A DNA stretch of 64,000 bases from Pseudomonas silesiensis (GTDB lineage: Bacteria; Pseudomonadota; Gammaproteobacteria; Pseudomonadales; Pseudomonadaceae): the NCBI RefSeq assembly GCF_001661075.1, contig NZ_CP014870.1:3306501-3370500 (forward strand), given 5' to 3'. Positions 18,179 to 27,674 of this stretch are shown here, one piece after another. The translations under genes and the position numbers were made by a program. The notes under the pieces were generated by a model. It searched no databases. It was not told the origin of the DNA and saw only the letters and a list, made by a program, of their open reading frames with translations. Each line of letters opens with the position of its first letter. Position 1 is the first letter of the stretch.

Positions 18179-18278
18179 TGTAGGAGCGAGCTTGCTCGCG
18201 ATGGACGTGAGGGCGCCGCGTTCATACAGGTAGCCCCCGTCATCGTTAACGTCCATCGCGAGCAAGCTCGCTCCTACA
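18179..18278. repeat. REPIN with perfect 30-bp arms
   Basis: TGTAGGAGCGAGCTTGCTCG plus CGATGGACGT (18179-18208) is exactly complementary to 18249-18278. The loop is 40 bases. It lies inside the minus-strand operon, between the thiolase and dehydrogenase genes, so it would form a strong hairpin in the mRNA. Confidence 0.9.
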
Positions 18279-18294
18279 GGGATTGGTGTCAGCC

Positions 18295-19488
18295 TCAGTA
18301 GAGGCATTCCACGGCCATCGCCGTCGCTTCGCCGCCGCCGATGCAAATCGCCGCCACACCACGCTTCAGGCCTTTCTGGCGCAGGGCCGAGAGCAAGGTC
18401 ACGAGGATCCGCGCACCGGACGCACCGATCGGGTGACCCAGGGCGCAAGCGCCGCCGTGGACGTTGATCTTCTCGTGGGGGATTTCCAGTTTGGTCATGG
18501 TCACCAGACTGACCACGGCGAAAGCCTCGTTGACTTCCACCAGATCCACTTCGTCCAGGGACCAGCCGGTTTTCTTCATCAGTTTCTGGATCGCGCCCAC
18601 CGGCGCCACCGGGAACAGGCCCGGGGTATCGGCGAACGCGGCGTGGCCGTGGATCACCGCCAAGGGTTTCAGGCCGCGCTTCTCGGCTTCGGAACGGCGC
18701 ATCAGCACCAGTGCCGCAGCGCCATCGGAGATCGAGCTGGAGTTGGCCGCAGTGACAGTGCCACCGTCGCGGAACGCCGGCTTGAGCGAGGCGATCTTGT
18801 CCAGCCTGGCTTTCGGTGGCTGCTCGTCGTGGCTGATCACTACCTGCTCTTTGCCCACGGTCACGGTGAGCGGCACGATTTCGTCCTTGAAGCTGCCGTC
18901 CTTGATCGCCTGCTGTGCACGGGTGGTCGAGGCAATGGCAAACGCGTCCTGGGCTTCACGGGTGAAACCGTTGGTTTCAGCGCAATCCTCGGCGAAGGTG
19001 CCCATCAAGCGGCCCTTGTCGTAAGCGTCTTCCAGACCGTCCAGAAACATGTGATCGAGTACGCGGCCGTGGCCCATGCGGTAACCGCTGCGCGCGCGGT
19101 CCAACAGGTACGGCGCGTTGGACATGCTTTCCATGCCGCCGGCGACCACCACTTCGGCGCTGCCGGCCACCAGCATGTCATGCGCCAGAATGGCCGCTTC
19201 CATGCCCGAACCGCACATCTTGTTCAGGGTGGTGCAGCGGGTCGATTTATCCAGCCCCGCGCCCAGTGCGGCCTGACGCGCCGGGGCCTGGCCGAGGCCG
19301 GCGGGCAGTACGCAGCCGAACAGCACTTCTTCAACCGCATCCGGCGCAATACCGGCGCGTTCAACCGCAGCTTTGATCGCTGCCGCACCGAGTTGCGGCG
19401 CGGTCAGGCTTTTCAGTTCGCCCTGGAAACCGCCCATCGGGGTGCGGACGGCGCTGACGATAACAATTGGATCGTTGGCAATAGTCAT
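18295..19488 (-). CDS. Acetyl-CoA C-acyltransferase (thiolase, FadAx-like)
   Basis: A 397-residue thiolase. The acylated Cys is in TTLNKMCGSGMEA (about residue 90), the His in NVHGGACALGHPIGASG, and the second Cys in CIGGGEATAMAVE. It cleaves 3-ketoacyl-CoA (or 2-methylacetoacetyl-CoA) with CoA to give acetyl-CoA plus a shortened acyl-CoA. ATG 19488 has AGAGGA upstream. It lies 12 bases after the SDR gene. Operon position matches fadAx of the Pseudomonas short-chain acyl catabolic cluster as I recall it; substrate choice is inferred. Confidence 0.94.
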   Translation of the reverse strand: MTIANDPIVIVSAVRTPMGGFQGELKSLTAPQLGAAAIKAAVERAGIAPDAVEEVLFGCVLPAGLGQAPARQAALGAGLDKSTRCTTLNKMCGSGMEAAILAHDMLVAGSAEVVVAGGMESMSNAPYLLDRARSGYRMGHGRVLDHMFLDGLEDAYDKGRLMGTFAEDCAETNGFTREAQDAFAIASTTRAQQAIKDGSFKDEIVPLTVTVGKEQVVISHDEQPPKARLDKIASLKPAFRDGGTVTAANSSSISDGAAALVLMRRSEAEKRGLKPLAVIHGHAAFADTPGLFPVAPVGAIQKLMKKTGWSLDEVDLVEVNEAFAVVSLVTMTKLEIPHEKINVHGGACALGHPIGASGARILVTLLSALRQKGLKRGVAAICIGGGEATAMAVECLY

Positions 19489-19500
19489 GACAAATCCTCT

Positions 19501-20262
19501 TTACTTGGCGGCCATGCGCAAGGCGCCGTCGAGACGGATCACCTCGCCATTGAGCATGCTGTTTTCAATGATATGCCTGACCAGCCCGGCATACTCGTCC
19601 GGCTTGCCCAGGCGCGGCGGAAACGGCACGCCTGCAGCTAGGGACGCGCGGACTTCCGGGGTCATGCCAGCCATCATCGGCGTTTCGAAAATCCCCGGTG
19701 CGATGGTCATGACGCGGATGCCGAAGCGCGCCAGTTCACGGGCGGCGGGCAAGGTCAGGCTGACGATCGCGCCTTTGGATGCCGCGTAGGCGGCCTGGCC
19801 GATCTGGCCGTCGTAAGCCGCCGCCGAGGCCGTATTGATGATCACCCCGCGTTCGCCATCGGCATCCGCTTCGGTCTCGGCAATCGCCGCCGCCGCCAGG
19901 CGCAGCATATTGAAGCTGCCGATCAGGTTGACGTTGATCACCTGGCTGAAATTGGCCAGCACGTGCGGGCCGGTCTTGCCGAGGATTTTCTCGCCGCGCA
20001 CGATGCCGGCGCAGTTAACCAGGCCATTGAGGCCGCCGAACGCCTTGACCGTCGCCAGCACCGCGGCTTCGGCCGCCGCTTCGTTGCTGATATCGGCCAC
20101 CACGCTCTGAGCGCCCAGACGTTGCGCCTGAGCGGCAACCGCCTCGGCGTTCATGTCCACCAGCATGACTTTAGCGCCGGCAGCGACCAGCATTTCAGCG
20201 GTGGCCGCACCGAGTCCGGAAGCACCGCCGGTGACGAGAAAAACCTTGTTTGCGATCTGCAT
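19501..20262 (-). CDS. Short-chain dehydrogenase, type-II 3-hydroxyacyl-CoA dehydrogenase-like (FadB2x-like)
   Basis: A 253-residue [11 protein letters not shown] is the NAD-binding glycine motif, NCAGI the structural motif, and Y-x-x-x-K is present as [14 protein letters not shown] and the ending [13 protein letters not shown] match the HSD17B10/FadB2x branch, which oxidises 3-hydroxyacyl-CoA or 2-methyl-3-hydroxybutyryl-CoA (isoleucine degradation). I start at the second ATG of an ATGATG pair (20262; AAGGA seven bases upstream). The frame extends upstream to 20400 but that part overlaps the synthetase gene and has no family match. Confidence 0.92.
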   Translation of the reverse strand: MQIANKVFLVTGGASGLGAATAEMLVAAGAKVMLVDMNAEAVAAQAQRLGAQSVVADISNEAAAEAAVLATVKAFGGLNGLVNCAGIVRGEKILGKTGPHVLANFSQVINVNLIGSFNMLRLAAAAIAETEADADGERGVIINTASAAAYDGQIGQAAYAASKGAIVSLTLPAARELARFGIRVMTIAPGIFETPMMAGMTPEVRASLAAGVPFPPRLGKPDEYAGLVRHIIENSMLNGEVIRLDGALRMAAK

Positions 20263-20284
20263 CATTGTGTCCTTGGATTCATGC

Positions 20285-21943
20285 TTAAAGGTTCTTCGCC
20301 GCAGCCTCTTGAGCCTTGGCGATTTCCTGGTTGCGCAAGATAAAGCGCTGCAACTTGCCGCTAGGGGTTTTCGGCAACTCGCTGACAAATTCGATTTCAC
20401 GGGGGTATGAGTGCGCGGCCAGGCGCTTGCGCACGTGTTGGCGCAATTCTTCGGCCAGCTCCGGTTCAGGACGGTATTGCGCGCTGAGCACCACGAAGGC
20501 CTTGACCAGTTCGGTGCGTTCCGGGTCGGGCTTGCCGACCACCGCGGCTTCGACCACTGCCGGGTGTTCGATCAGTGCGCTTTCGACGTCGAACGGACCC
20601 ACACGATAACCCGACGTGGTGATCACATCGTCACTGCGGCCGACGAAGCTGATGCTGCCATCCGGGTTCCACTCGACGGTGTCGCCGCTCAGGTAATAGT
20701 TACCGACGAAGGCTTTGGTCGGCGCGCCTTCATAACCGCCGAACCAGCACATCGGCGACTGGGTACGATCGATGGCCAGGATGCCTGGCTGGCCGACGCC
20801 GAGCTCCTTGTACTCTTCGTCCAGCACGACGATGCGGTGGCCCGGCGAGGCAAATCCGGCGGCGCCCATGTGGATCGGGTGCTCCAGGGCATGGTGATTG
20901 CACAGCACCATGCCCAGTTCGGTCTGGCCGTAATGGTCGTGAATCACTACGCCGAGGTTGTCGGCGAACCAGCGGATCACTTCCGGGTTCAGCGGCTCGC
21001 CGGCACTGCTGACGATGCGCAGCTTGCCCTTGATCGAGCGGGCGAACTCGTTGCCACCGGCAATCAACAGGCGATAAGCGGTCGGTGAGCCGGTGAGGTT
21101 GGTGATCCCGTATTTGTTGATCACCCGGCAGGTGCTTTCAAGGGTGAACGGGCCATCGTAGAACGTGATCGGATGTCCCATGGCCATAGGCCCGGTGACG
21201 CCGAAATAGATGCCATAGGCCCAGCCCGGATCGGCGACGTTCCAGAACGCATCTTCAGGGCGCAGGTCCACGGCGTCGCGGGTGTAGCTCTGGAAGGCAA
21301 CGATGGCCTTGAGCGGCACCGACAGCGCTTTGGAAGGGCCGGTGGTGCCCGAGGTGAACATCAGCAGGAACGGGTCTTCGCCGGTCAGCAGCACCGGTTC
21401 GCACTCGGCGGGATAATTGGCCAGTTCGGCCCAGAAACTGTAATCGCCCTGGACGATGCCCTGCCCCTTGGGACCGGCGACGGTGACGATAGTCGGGCAG
21501 TCGGCCACTTCACACAGTTTCGAGCGATTGACCGCGTCGGTGACCACGACCTTGGCGCCGGAGCTGTTCAAGCGATGCTCGATGGCTTTGGGGCCGAAGG
21601 CGGTGAACAGCGGTTGGTAGACCGCGCCGATACGCCAGGTGGCGAACACGGTGATCAGCAATTCGATGTTGCGGGGCAACAGGCCTGCAACCTTGTCGCC
21701 TTTCTTCACGCCCTGGGCGAGGAGGAAATTGGCAAACCTTGCCGCTTTATCCTGCAGGTCGGTAAAGGTGTAAGTCGCGCTGGCGCCGTCCCGGCCTTCC
21801 CAGAACAGCGCGATGCGCCCCGGCAAGGCATGTCGGTCGCAACACTCGATACAGGCGTTGAGGGCCGTCAAATCGCCCGCAAGTGCGGCGTCCACGGTGT
21901 GCTGGTAATCGAACTGTGACGTGGCAGACAAATAATCGCGCAT
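20285..21943 (-). CDS. AMP-binding acyl-CoA synthetase
   Basis: A 552-residue adenylate-forming enzyme: [12 protein letters not shown] is the P-loop-like A3 motif, [10 protein letters not shown] the A5 motif and [12 protein letters not shown] the A8 hinge. The C-terminal catalytic Lys lies in [11 protein letters not shown]. It activates a carboxylic acid to acyl-CoA with ATP. It is first gene of the operon leading to SDR, thiolase, dehydrogenase and hydratase, so it probably feeds a short or medium acid into beta-oxidation. Acetate-type and medium-chain-type cannot be separated with certainty; the cluster resembles the P. putida PP_2213-2217 region as I recall it. Confidence 0.92.
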   Translation of the reverse strand: MRDYLSATSQFDYQHTVDAALAGDLTALNACIECCDRHALPGRIALFWEGRDGASATYTFTDLQDKAARFANFLLAQGVKKGDKVAGLLPRNIELLITVFATWRIGAVYQPLFTAFGPKAIEHRLNSSGAKVVVTDAVNRSKLCEVADCPTIVTVAGPKGQGIVQGDYSFWAELANYPAECEPVLLTGEDPFLLMFTSGTTGPSKALSVPLKAIVAFQSYTRDAVDLRPEDAFWNVADPGWAYGIYFGVTGPMAMGHPITFYDGPFTLESTCRVINKYGITNLTGSPTAYRLLIAGGNEFARSIKGKLRIVSSAGEPLNPEVIRWFADNLGVVIHDHYGQTELGMVLCNHHALEHPIHMGAAGFASPGHRIVVLDEEYKELGVGQPGILAIDRTQSPMCWFGGYEGAPTKAFVGNYYLSGDTVEWNPDGSISFVGRSDDVITTSGYRVGPFDVESALIEHPAVVEAAVVGKPDPERTELVKAFVVLSAQYRPEPELAEELRQHVRKRLAAHSYPREIEFVSELPKTPSGKLQRFILRNQEIAKAQEAAAKNL

Positions 21944-22094
21944 TGCCAGAATCCCTCGGTCTTCTTATTAGGTTTGGGGGAACCGTAAGTAACAGGGAAA
22001 TATTCGCTCTACGCGGGGGGTGGGGCAATGGTCAAAGCTATCAAGTTGTGTGACTGGTTTGGCCAAGATCCAAAGGATGTGTTGCCTGGACTAA

Positions 22095-22192
22095 CGCCAT
22101 CGCGGGCAAGCCCGCTCCCGCAGTGATTGTCGGTGCTCACAATTGTTGTGTACGCCGCAGAACCCTGTGGGAGCTGGCTTGCCAGCGAAGGC
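22095..22192. repeat. Two REP copies, tail-to-tail
   Basis: A reverse copy (22095-22123, ending CCCGCTCCCGCAGTG) is followed by a forward copy (22164-22192, CCTGTGGGAGCTGGCTTGCC). Between is a 40-base spacer. They fill part of the 276-bp gap between the synthetase gene and the AraC regulator gene, which otherwise must hold the synthetase promoter. Confidence 0.75.
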
Positions 22193-22219
22193 GTCAGCAT
22201 TGTCACCACAAAGTCCGGA

Positions 22220-23230
22220 TCAGTCGTTAAGAATCAAACTCCGGTAATGCCCCGGATTCGACCCCGACCACTTGCGAAACGCCTTGTAGAACGAGCTGGC
22301 ATCGGCAAACCCCAGGCGCGTGGCAATCTCGGCAAAACTGATAGAGGGCTCGGCCAGCCATACGATCGCCAATTCCTTGCGCACGCTGTCCTTGAGCCCC
22401 TGATAGGTCTGCCCCTCTTCGGCCAGGCGCCGACGCAAGGTCGAGGCCGACATGCACAGTCGTTGCGCCAAAGCCTCGGTTTCGGGCCAATGTTCGGCAG
22501 GCAATTGCCGCAAATCATGCTTGATCCGGCTGGCCAGGCTTTGCGGGTCGCGGTATTTCACCAGGATATTGGCCGGTGCCTGCGCCAGGAAACGCTTGAG
22601 TTCTTCAGCCGTGCGCTTGATCGGCAAATCCAGGCACTCGGCGGAGAAGATCATTCGCGTGCGCGGCCGGTCGAAACGCAGGTTTTCGGAGAACATCACC
22701 TGATAGTCATCACAGAAGTCCGGTTCGGGGCAGCGCAGCTCGATGGCCAGGATCGGAATCCTTCGCCCCGCCAGCCAACAGGCCACGCCGTGAACGATCA
22801 TCCAGTAGGTGAAATAGGTGAAGGCCCGACGCGGGTCCTGGTCGTCCTCCTGCAGCACGATCTCCGCCAGGCTTTGCTGGCGAACCAACTGGGCGGGCAG
22901 GTGCTCCAGCATCAGCGACAGGAAACCCAGGCCCGAGGCCAGGGCGGCGGCCAGGTTCGGCTGGACCATGGAGCATTGACAGAGAAATGCCAGGCTGCCG
23001 GACTTGAGTTTGCGCGGATCCATGCCAAAAAACTCGTCGTCCCCACGCCTGGCCAGCAATCGCCACAGGCGCGCATACGCAGTGGCCGGGACACGGGCGT
23101 CGGCGGTCTGCAGCAGCGCCGGATCGATGCCGACTTTGTTCAGCACCTCTTCGGTGGCAGCCCCCGGGGCGCAACTTTGCAACAGCGCTTCACGCACCAG
23201 TTGCATGGAGATGGTGTCTTTTTCCGACAT
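22220..23230 (-). CDS. AraC-family transcriptional regulator
   Basis: A 336-residue regulator with an N-terminal arabinose-binding-like domain (PF12625 type, about residues 20-200) and a C-terminal double HTH (about 235-330: RLCMSASTLRRRLAEEG, then ISFAEIATRLGFADASSFYKAFRKW). This OruR/ArgR-like branch often controls catabolic operons. It sits directly upstream of the acyl-CoA synthetase operon on the same strand, so that operon is a likely target. Its ATG overlaps the stop codon of pssA by one base (TAATG), suggesting translational coupling with an unrelated phospholipid gene. Confidence 0.92.
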   Translation of the reverse strand: MSEKDTISMQLVREALLQSCAPGAATEEVLNKVGIDPALLQTADARVPATAYARLWRLLARRGDDEFFGMDPRKLKSGSLAFLCQCSMVQPNLAAALASGLGFLSLMLEHLPAQLVRQQSLAEIVLQEDDQDPRRAFTYFTYWMIVHGVACWLAGRRIPILAIELRCPEPDFCDDYQVMFSENLRFDRPRTRMIFSAECLDLPIKRTAEELKRFLAQAPANILVKYRDPQSLASRIKHDLRQLPAEHWPETEALAQRLCMSASTLRRRLAEEGQTYQGLKDSVRKELAIVWLAEPSISFAEIATRLGFADASSFYKAFRKWSGSNPGHYRSLILND

Positions 23231-24573
23231 TAGAGAATCCGGTACAACAACCGCTCGATCCGCACGCGGCTCACGCGCTTGAGAAATTTGGCCACCGCCG
23301 GCGGGTATTCCAGCAGTGTGTCCAGCTCCTGGTAACGCGCGATGCGACGGGTGTGCTGGAAAATCTCGTCCAGCTCGTTTCGCCGTGGCGCAAGCAATTC
23401 ACCTTTGGGATCATCGATCAGCAGCGCGTTTTCCAGATCCAGACGGAACGCCCGCGGATTGATGTTGTTGCCGGTCAGCAAGGTGTAGCGCTGATCGATC
23501 CACATGCCTTTGAGGTGGTAGGTGTTGTCGCCGTCCTTCCACAGGTGCAGGTTCAACAGTCCGCTGTCGATGCTGCGATGATGGCGTTTGGCGAAGCGCC
23601 GCAGGCTGATCTCGTACAGGTACGGCAGCGCCGCGATCACCTTGAACGGTTCGCTCGGCGGAATATAGAAGTCGTTGGCGGTCTTGTCTCCAACCACGAT
23701 GTCGATCTTCACCCCCCGCGCCAATGCCCGGTTGATTTCCCGGGTGACCGCCAGCGGCAGGTTGAAGTACGGCGTACAGATCGTCAGTTGATCGCGGGCA
23801 CTGGCGATCAACTCGCAAATCACCCGGCTCAACGGGTTGTTCTTGCCCACACCGAGCAACGGGCTGACGGTCAAGCCGTCTTTGGCGGCAGTACCCGCCG
23901 TGGTGTCGTACGCCGCGTGCTTGAGACGGCTGCGCAGGTCACCGATGTCGTTGCGCAGGCTGCGGGTGGTCGGCAGGTTCGGAAGGTCCAGTCGGTGTAC
24001 CGCCTTGGAGGCGATCAGGCCGTGCTGGATCAGGTGCTGCATCGAATCGGCCAGCGCGCTGTTGTGCAACAGGTGATAACGGTCGTAGCGGTACTTGTCG
24101 AACTTGTGCAGATAGACGTTGTTCAGACTGGCGCCGCTGTAGATCACGCAGTCGTCGATCACAAAACCCTTCAAGTGCAGCACGCCGAACAGCTCTCGGG
24201 TCTGTACCGGAACGCCATACACCGGCACTACGCTTTCATGAGTGCGGGTGGTCTCCTGATACCAGGCCGAGTTGCCCGGCTGCTTGCCGGCACCGATCAA
24301 GCCGCGCTGGGCCCGAAGCCAGTCGACGACCACCACCACGTCCAGTTCCGGACGCGCCAGTTTGGCGGCATGCAGGGCATCGAGGATTTCCTGGCCGGCT
24401 TCGTCCTGCTGCAGGTACAGCGCGACGATGTAGATGCGTCGGGTCGCCTGGGCGATTTTTTCCAGCAGGCAACGGCGGAATTCCGCAGCGCCGGAAAGAA
24501 TGGTGACGGCATCGGCGGTCAGCGGAAAACTGCGCAGTTTGGGCAGTAGAGATCGTTTGAAAAGCGACGGCAT
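23230..24573 (-). CDS. pssA: CDP-diacylglycerol--serine O-phosphatidyltransferase (PLD type)
   Basis: A 447-residue phospholipase-D superfamily protein, close to the usual ~451 residues of E. coli-type PssA. Two HKD-like motifs are visible: HLKGFVIDD (followed by SGASLNN) and HLKGMWIDQ (followed by TGNNINPRA). It makes phosphatidylserine from CDP-diacylglycerol and serine at the inner-membrane surface, the first step to phosphatidylethanolamine. I choose ATG 24573 (MPSLFKRSL); the longer upstream frame starting 24807 overlaps the tetR promoter region and looks non-coding. The stop codon overlaps the following AraC gene start. Confidence 0.93.
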   Translation of the reverse strand: MPSLFKRSLLPKLRSFPLTADAVTILSGAAEFRRCLLEKIAQATRRIYIVALYLQQDEAGQEILDALHAAKLARPELDVVVVVDWLRAQRGLIGAGKQPGNSAWYQETTRTHESVVPVYGVPVQTRELFGVLHLKGFVIDDCVIYSGASLNNVYLHKFDKYRYDRYHLLHNSALADSMQHLIQHGLIASKAVHRLDLPNLPTTRSLRNDIGDLRSRLKHAAYDTTAGTAAKDGLTVSPLLGVGKNNPLSRVICELIASARDQLTICTPYFNLPLAVTREINRALARGVKIDIVVGDKTANDFYIPPSEPFKVIAALPYLYEISLRRFAKRHHRSIDSGLLNLHLWKDGDNTYHLKGMWIDQRYTLLTGNNINPRAFRLDLENALLIDDPKGELLAPRRNELDEIFQHTRRIARYQELDTLLEYPPAVAKFLKRVSRVRIERLLYRIL

Positions 24574-24663
24574 AGGGCTCGCAATGGGTCGAATCCGAAG
24601 AACCCGAGAGCTTACACCATGGATTGGCTGGGGTCTTGTTGGTGTCTGTGACGGCCTCTTCGC

Positions 24664-24687
24664 TGTAGGAGCGAGCTTGCTCCTACA
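24664..24687. repeat. Minimal REP-derived perfect hairpin
   Basis: TGTAGGAGC-GAGCTT-GCTCCTACA: a perfect 9-bp stem with a 6-base loop, apparently a REP core with its tail removed. It lies between the divergent pssA and tetR genes, just left of the tetR promoter. Confidence 0.75.
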
Positions 24688-24721
24688 CTGAAGCAATTTC
24701 ATAGGCGACAAAAATATCCGC

Positions 24722-24750
24722 TTGACCAAGGAGAACGATCGTTCTACTGT
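24722..24750 (+). promoter_or_regulatory. tetR promoter with palindromic operator
   Basis: TTGACC (24722-24727) and TACTGT (24745-24750) are spaced by 17 bp, a plausible sigma-70 promoter. A perfect 14-bp palindrome AGAACGATCGTTCT (24732-24745) fills the spacer and touches the -10, an ideal position for repression by the TetR protein encoded at 24758. The predicted transcript would begin close to the ATG, implying a leaderless or nearly leaderless mRNA. Confidence 0.6.
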
Positions 24751-24757
24751 TTGAAGC

Positions 24758-25321
24758 ATGAACGAAATAACCAGCAGCGACACACGCGACATCATCCTGG
24801 ATGTCACCGAAAAGTTGATCTATAAAAGTGGCATTGCCGCCACCGGCATGGACCTTCTGGTGAAAACCGCCGGCGTCTCCAGGAAAAGTATTTACCGCTA
24901 CTTCGCCAACAAGGAGGAGTTGACCGTCGCGGCCCTGCAGCGGCGCGACCTGCGCTGGATGCACTGGTACAGGAGCGCCGTCGACCAGGCGGAAACGCCG
25001 GCCGAACGGCTGCTCAACCTGTTCACCGTGCTCAAGGCCTGGTTCGCCTCCGAAGGCTTTCGTGGCTGCGCCTTCATCAACACCAGCGGTGAAACCGGCG
25101 ACCCGCAAGACCCGGTTCGCCTGGTTGCCAAAGACCATAAACAGAAGCTGCTCGACTACCTGCGCGAGCTTTGTACCGAACATGGCGCCACAGACCCGGA
25201 TACGCTGGCCAGACAGCTGCTGATCCTGATCGATGGTGCCATTACCGTGGCGCTTGTCATGGGTGATCACAGTGCCGCCGATAATGCGCAATGCATGGCG
25301 CGAAAGTTATTGGACCTGTGA
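24758..25321 (+). CDS. TetR-family transcriptional regulator
   Basis: A 187-residue TetR regulator. The HTH (about residues 8-52) includes SGIAATGMDLLVKTAGVSRK and SIYRYFANKEEL. The C-terminal ligand domain has FRGCAFIN, typical of the NemR-like/AcrR-C group that senses small electrophiles or quinones. The start is ATG 24758. It probably represses itself through the 24732-24745 palindrome, and the DUF1348 gene 56 bases downstream in the same direction is the natural regulated partner. Confidence 0.92.
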   Translation: MNEITSSDTRDIILDVTEKLIYKSGIAATGMDLLVKTAGVSRKSIYRYFANKEELTVAALQRRDLRWMHWYRSAVDQAETPAERLLNLFTVLKAWFASEGFRGCAFINTSGETGDPQDPVRLVAKDHKQKLLDYLRELCTEHGATDPDTLARQLLILIDGAITVALVMGDHSAADNAQCMARKLLDL

Positions 25322-25377
25322 CGCTTCAAATAAGCCCGACAACTTGCTTGAACGTTAATCTGCCAGGGAGACTTTAA

Positions 25378-25854
25378 ATGTCTAACGCCGAAGTTCGTCC
25401 GCCTTTACCGCCCTTCACCCGTGAATCGGCCATCGAGAAAGTTCGCCTGGCCGAGGACGGCTGGAACTCCCGCGACCCGGAACGGGTGTCGCTGGCCTAT
25501 ACCCTGGACACCCGGTGGCGCAACCGGGCCGAGTTCGCCAGCAATCGCGAAGAAGCCAAAGGCTTTCTGACCCGCAAATGGGCCAGGGAACTGGACTATC
25601 GCTTGATCAAGGAACTCTGGGCCTTTACGGACAACCGCATCGCCGTGCGTTACGCCTACGAATGGCACGACGACTCGGGCAACTGGTTCCGGTCCTACGG
25701 CAACGAGAATTGGGAGTTCAACGAAGACGGATTGATGGCCAACCGGTTCGCCAGCATCAACGACATGCCGATCAAGGAAAGCGAGCGCAAGTTCCATTGG
25801 CCGCTGGGTCGTCGACCCGACGATCATCCAGGCCTGTCCGACCTCGGTCTCTAG
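25378..25854 (+). CDS. DUF1348 / NTF2-like (SnoaL-like) family protein
   Basis: A 158-residue small cytoplasmic protein of the DUF1348 family, with the conserved [21 protein letters not shown] and [19 protein letters not shown] segments and an NTF2-like cone fold expected. The family is common and its reaction is not established. The start is ATG 25378 with CAGGGAGA upstream. It follows the TetR gene by 56 bases and is probably co-regulated by it. Complete and of usual length (about 155 residues). Confidence 0.9.
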   Translation: MSNAEVRPPLPPFTRESAIEKVRLAEDGWNSRDPERVSLAYTLDTRWRNRAEFASNREEAKGFLTRKWARELDYRLIKELWAFTDNRIAVRYAYEWHDDSGNWFRSYGNENWEFNEDGLMANRFASINDMPIKESERKFHWPLGRRPDDHPGLSDLGL

Positions 25855-25869
25855 ACAACACCGCACCCC

Positions 25870-25969
25870 CTGTAGGAGCTGGCTTGTCGGACCGCCGCAC
25901 CGCAGCGAGACCGGCCTCAAGCCCTGCACCGCCCATGCAGACGCCTTCGCCGGCAAGCCGGATCCTACT
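25870..25969. repeat. REPIN, diverged
   Basis: CTGTAGGAGCTGGCTTGTCG at the left and GCCTTCGCCGGCAAGCCGGA-TCCTAC at the right form imperfect arms. It probably lies at the 3' end of the tetR/DUF1348 transcript. Confidence 0.65.
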
Positions 25970-26091
25970 AAAGCAATCGCGGTTGCCCACGTTTACACAA
26001 ACAATCCCGGTCGCCCGCAACAAGGGATATAGGTAAGATACCGGCCCTTCCCCGCAGCCTTCACCTGCGTCCTGCCGAATAAGCCGATTCC

Positions 26092-26871
26092 ATGCCTTTC
26101 GAACTCAGCGTTGACCTCACCACCCTGGCCATCCTCGTCCTTGTCGCTTTTGTTGCCGGTTTCATCGATGCCATCGCCGGCGGAGGTGGCCTGTTGACCA
26201 CGCCGGCACTGTTGACCGCCGGCCTGCCGCCGCACCTGGTGCTGGGCACCAACAAACTCAGTTCGACCTTCGGCTCGGCCACCGCCAGCTTCACCTTCTA
26301 CCGCCGCAAGTTGTTCCATCCAAGGCAGTGGACGCATGCCATCGTCGGCACCCTGGTCGGTGCCTTGACCGGTGCCGTGGTCGCGCATTACCTGCCCGCG
26401 GAATGGCTGAACAAGATGCTTCCGGTGATTGTCTTTGCCTGCGGCCTCTATCTGTTGTTTGGCGGCACGCCGAAGGCGCCGCTGGACAGCGATGCACCGA
26501 TCAGGAAAAAGTGGCAATCGAGCCAGGGTTTCAGCCTCGGTTTCTACGATGGCGTGGCCGGTCCCGGCACCGGGGCTTTCTGGACCGTCAGCAGCATGTT
26601 GATGTACCCCATCGACCTGGTGAAGGCCAGCGGCGTGGCGCGCAGCATGAACTTCGTCAGCAACATCGCGGCGCTATCGGTGTTCGTGTTTTCCGGGCAA
26701 GTGGACTGGATCATCGGCCTGAGCATGGGCCTGTCGGTGATGGTCGGCGCGTTCTTCGGTGCTCGCACCGCCATCAGCGGCGGTGCGAAATTCATTCGCC
26801 CGGTGTTCATCACCGTGGTGTTGGGGCTGACCGTGCGGTTAGCCTGGCAGCACTGGTTCAGCGTGGCCTAG
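26092..26871 (+). CDS. TSUP (TauE/SafE, DUF81) family membrane transporter
   Basis: A 259-residue inner-membrane protein with about seven hydrophobic helices. [21 protein letters not shown] is the typical N-terminal signature of the TSUP family and [14 protein letters not shown] its repeat in the second half. Family members export or import sulfonates, sulfite or related anions; the substrate here is unknown. Its 3' end overlaps the convergent nudC gene by 33 bases. Confidence 0.9.
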   Translation: MPFELSVDLTTLAILVLVAFVAGFIDAIAGGGGLLTTPALLTAGLPPHLVLGTNKLSSTFGSATASFTFYRRKLFHPRQWTHAIVGTLVGALTGAVVAHYLPAEWLNKMLPVIVFACGLYLLFGGTPKAPLDSDAPIRKKWQSSQGFSLGFYDGVAGPGTGAFWTVSSMLMYPIDLVKASGVARSMNFVSNIAALSVFVFSGQVDWIIGLSMGLSVMVGAFFGARTAISGGAKFIRPVFITVVLGLTVRLAWQHWFSVA

Positions 26872-27669
26872 GCGCCGCGCCACGTAGACGTCGATCAGGT
26901 AACGGGCAATCGAGCGTGACGCCGGCAACGGTGGCAGCTCGTTGACGTTGAACCACTGGGCGTCTTCGATCTCGTCTTCCTGGCACACGATCTCGCCTCC
27001 CGCGTACTCGGCATGGAAGCCGAGCATCATCGAATGCGGGAACGGCCAGCACTGGCTGCCCATGTACTGGATGTTCCTGACTTCGATCTGCACCTCTTCA
27101 CGCACCTCGCGAATCAGGCAGTCCTCGGCGGACTCGCCCGGCTCGGCAAACCCCGCCAGCGTGCTATAGACCCCGGTGACAAAACGCGGTGAACGCGCCA
27201 GCAGGATTTCGTCGCCACGGGTGATCAGCACGATCATGCTCGGCGAGATGCGCGGGTAATAGCGTAGATCGCAAGGCTCGCAGTACATCGCCCGTTCGCG
27301 CACGACCTGCCGGGTTGCCTGCCCGCAGTTGCCACAGAAGCGATGCTCGCGGGCCCAGGTGCCGATCTGCGCGGCGTAACCGAGCACCTTGAACACCCCG
27401 TGGTCGCCTTCGAGCATGAACGCGCGCAAGCCTTTCCAGTTGCAGCCCGGCACTTCGCTGTGACTGCGCAACTCCAGCAGATAGACCGGCTCACCATCCA
27501 GATGACCGATGCCGTGCTCGGCGAGGATCGACAGGTCCTGGCGTTTGAGCCACTCCCGTGGAAACAGCGCGCCGTTATCGTCGTACAAGAAGCCTTCGGG
27601 GCTGCGCGCCACGGCCCAGCCGCCGGGTTGATCGGTGTCCAGTACTGCAGTGGTCCAGCGTGAAGTCAT
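26839..27669 (-). CDS. nudC: NAD(H) pyrophosphatase / NAD-RNA decapping Nudix hydrolase
   Basis: A 276-residue NudC. A zinc ribbon is formed by CGNCG and CEPC (about residues 98-118). The Nudix box [20 protein letters not shown] is complete, and SQCWPFPHS is the NudC-specific signature (usually SQPWPFPxS, so the first Pro is Cys). It hydrolyses NADH to NMNH and AMP and in E. coli removes NAD caps from RNA. I start at ATG 27669, five bases after the stop of the upstream crotonase gene. The two minus-strand genes are probably co-transcribed. Confidence 0.94.
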   Translation of the reverse strand: MTSRWTTAVLDTDQPGGWAVARSPEGFLYDDNGALFPREWLKRQDLSILAEHGIGHLDGEPVYLLELRSHSEVPGCNWKGLRAFMLEGDHGVFKVLGYAAQIGTWAREHRFCGNCGQATRQVVRERAMYCEPCDLRYYPRISPSMIVLITRGDEILLARSPRFVTGVYSTLAGFAEPGESAEDCLIREVREEVQIEVRNIQYMGSQCWPFPHSMMLGFHAEYAGGEIVCQEDEIEDAQWFNVNELPPLPASRSIARYLIDVYVARRLGHAEPVLPG

Positions 27670-27674
27670 GTCAA

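Noticed and set aside
24574..24807. N-terminal extension of pssA
   Set aside because: It covers the tetR promoter and a REP hairpin, and the 447-residue form already has normal length.
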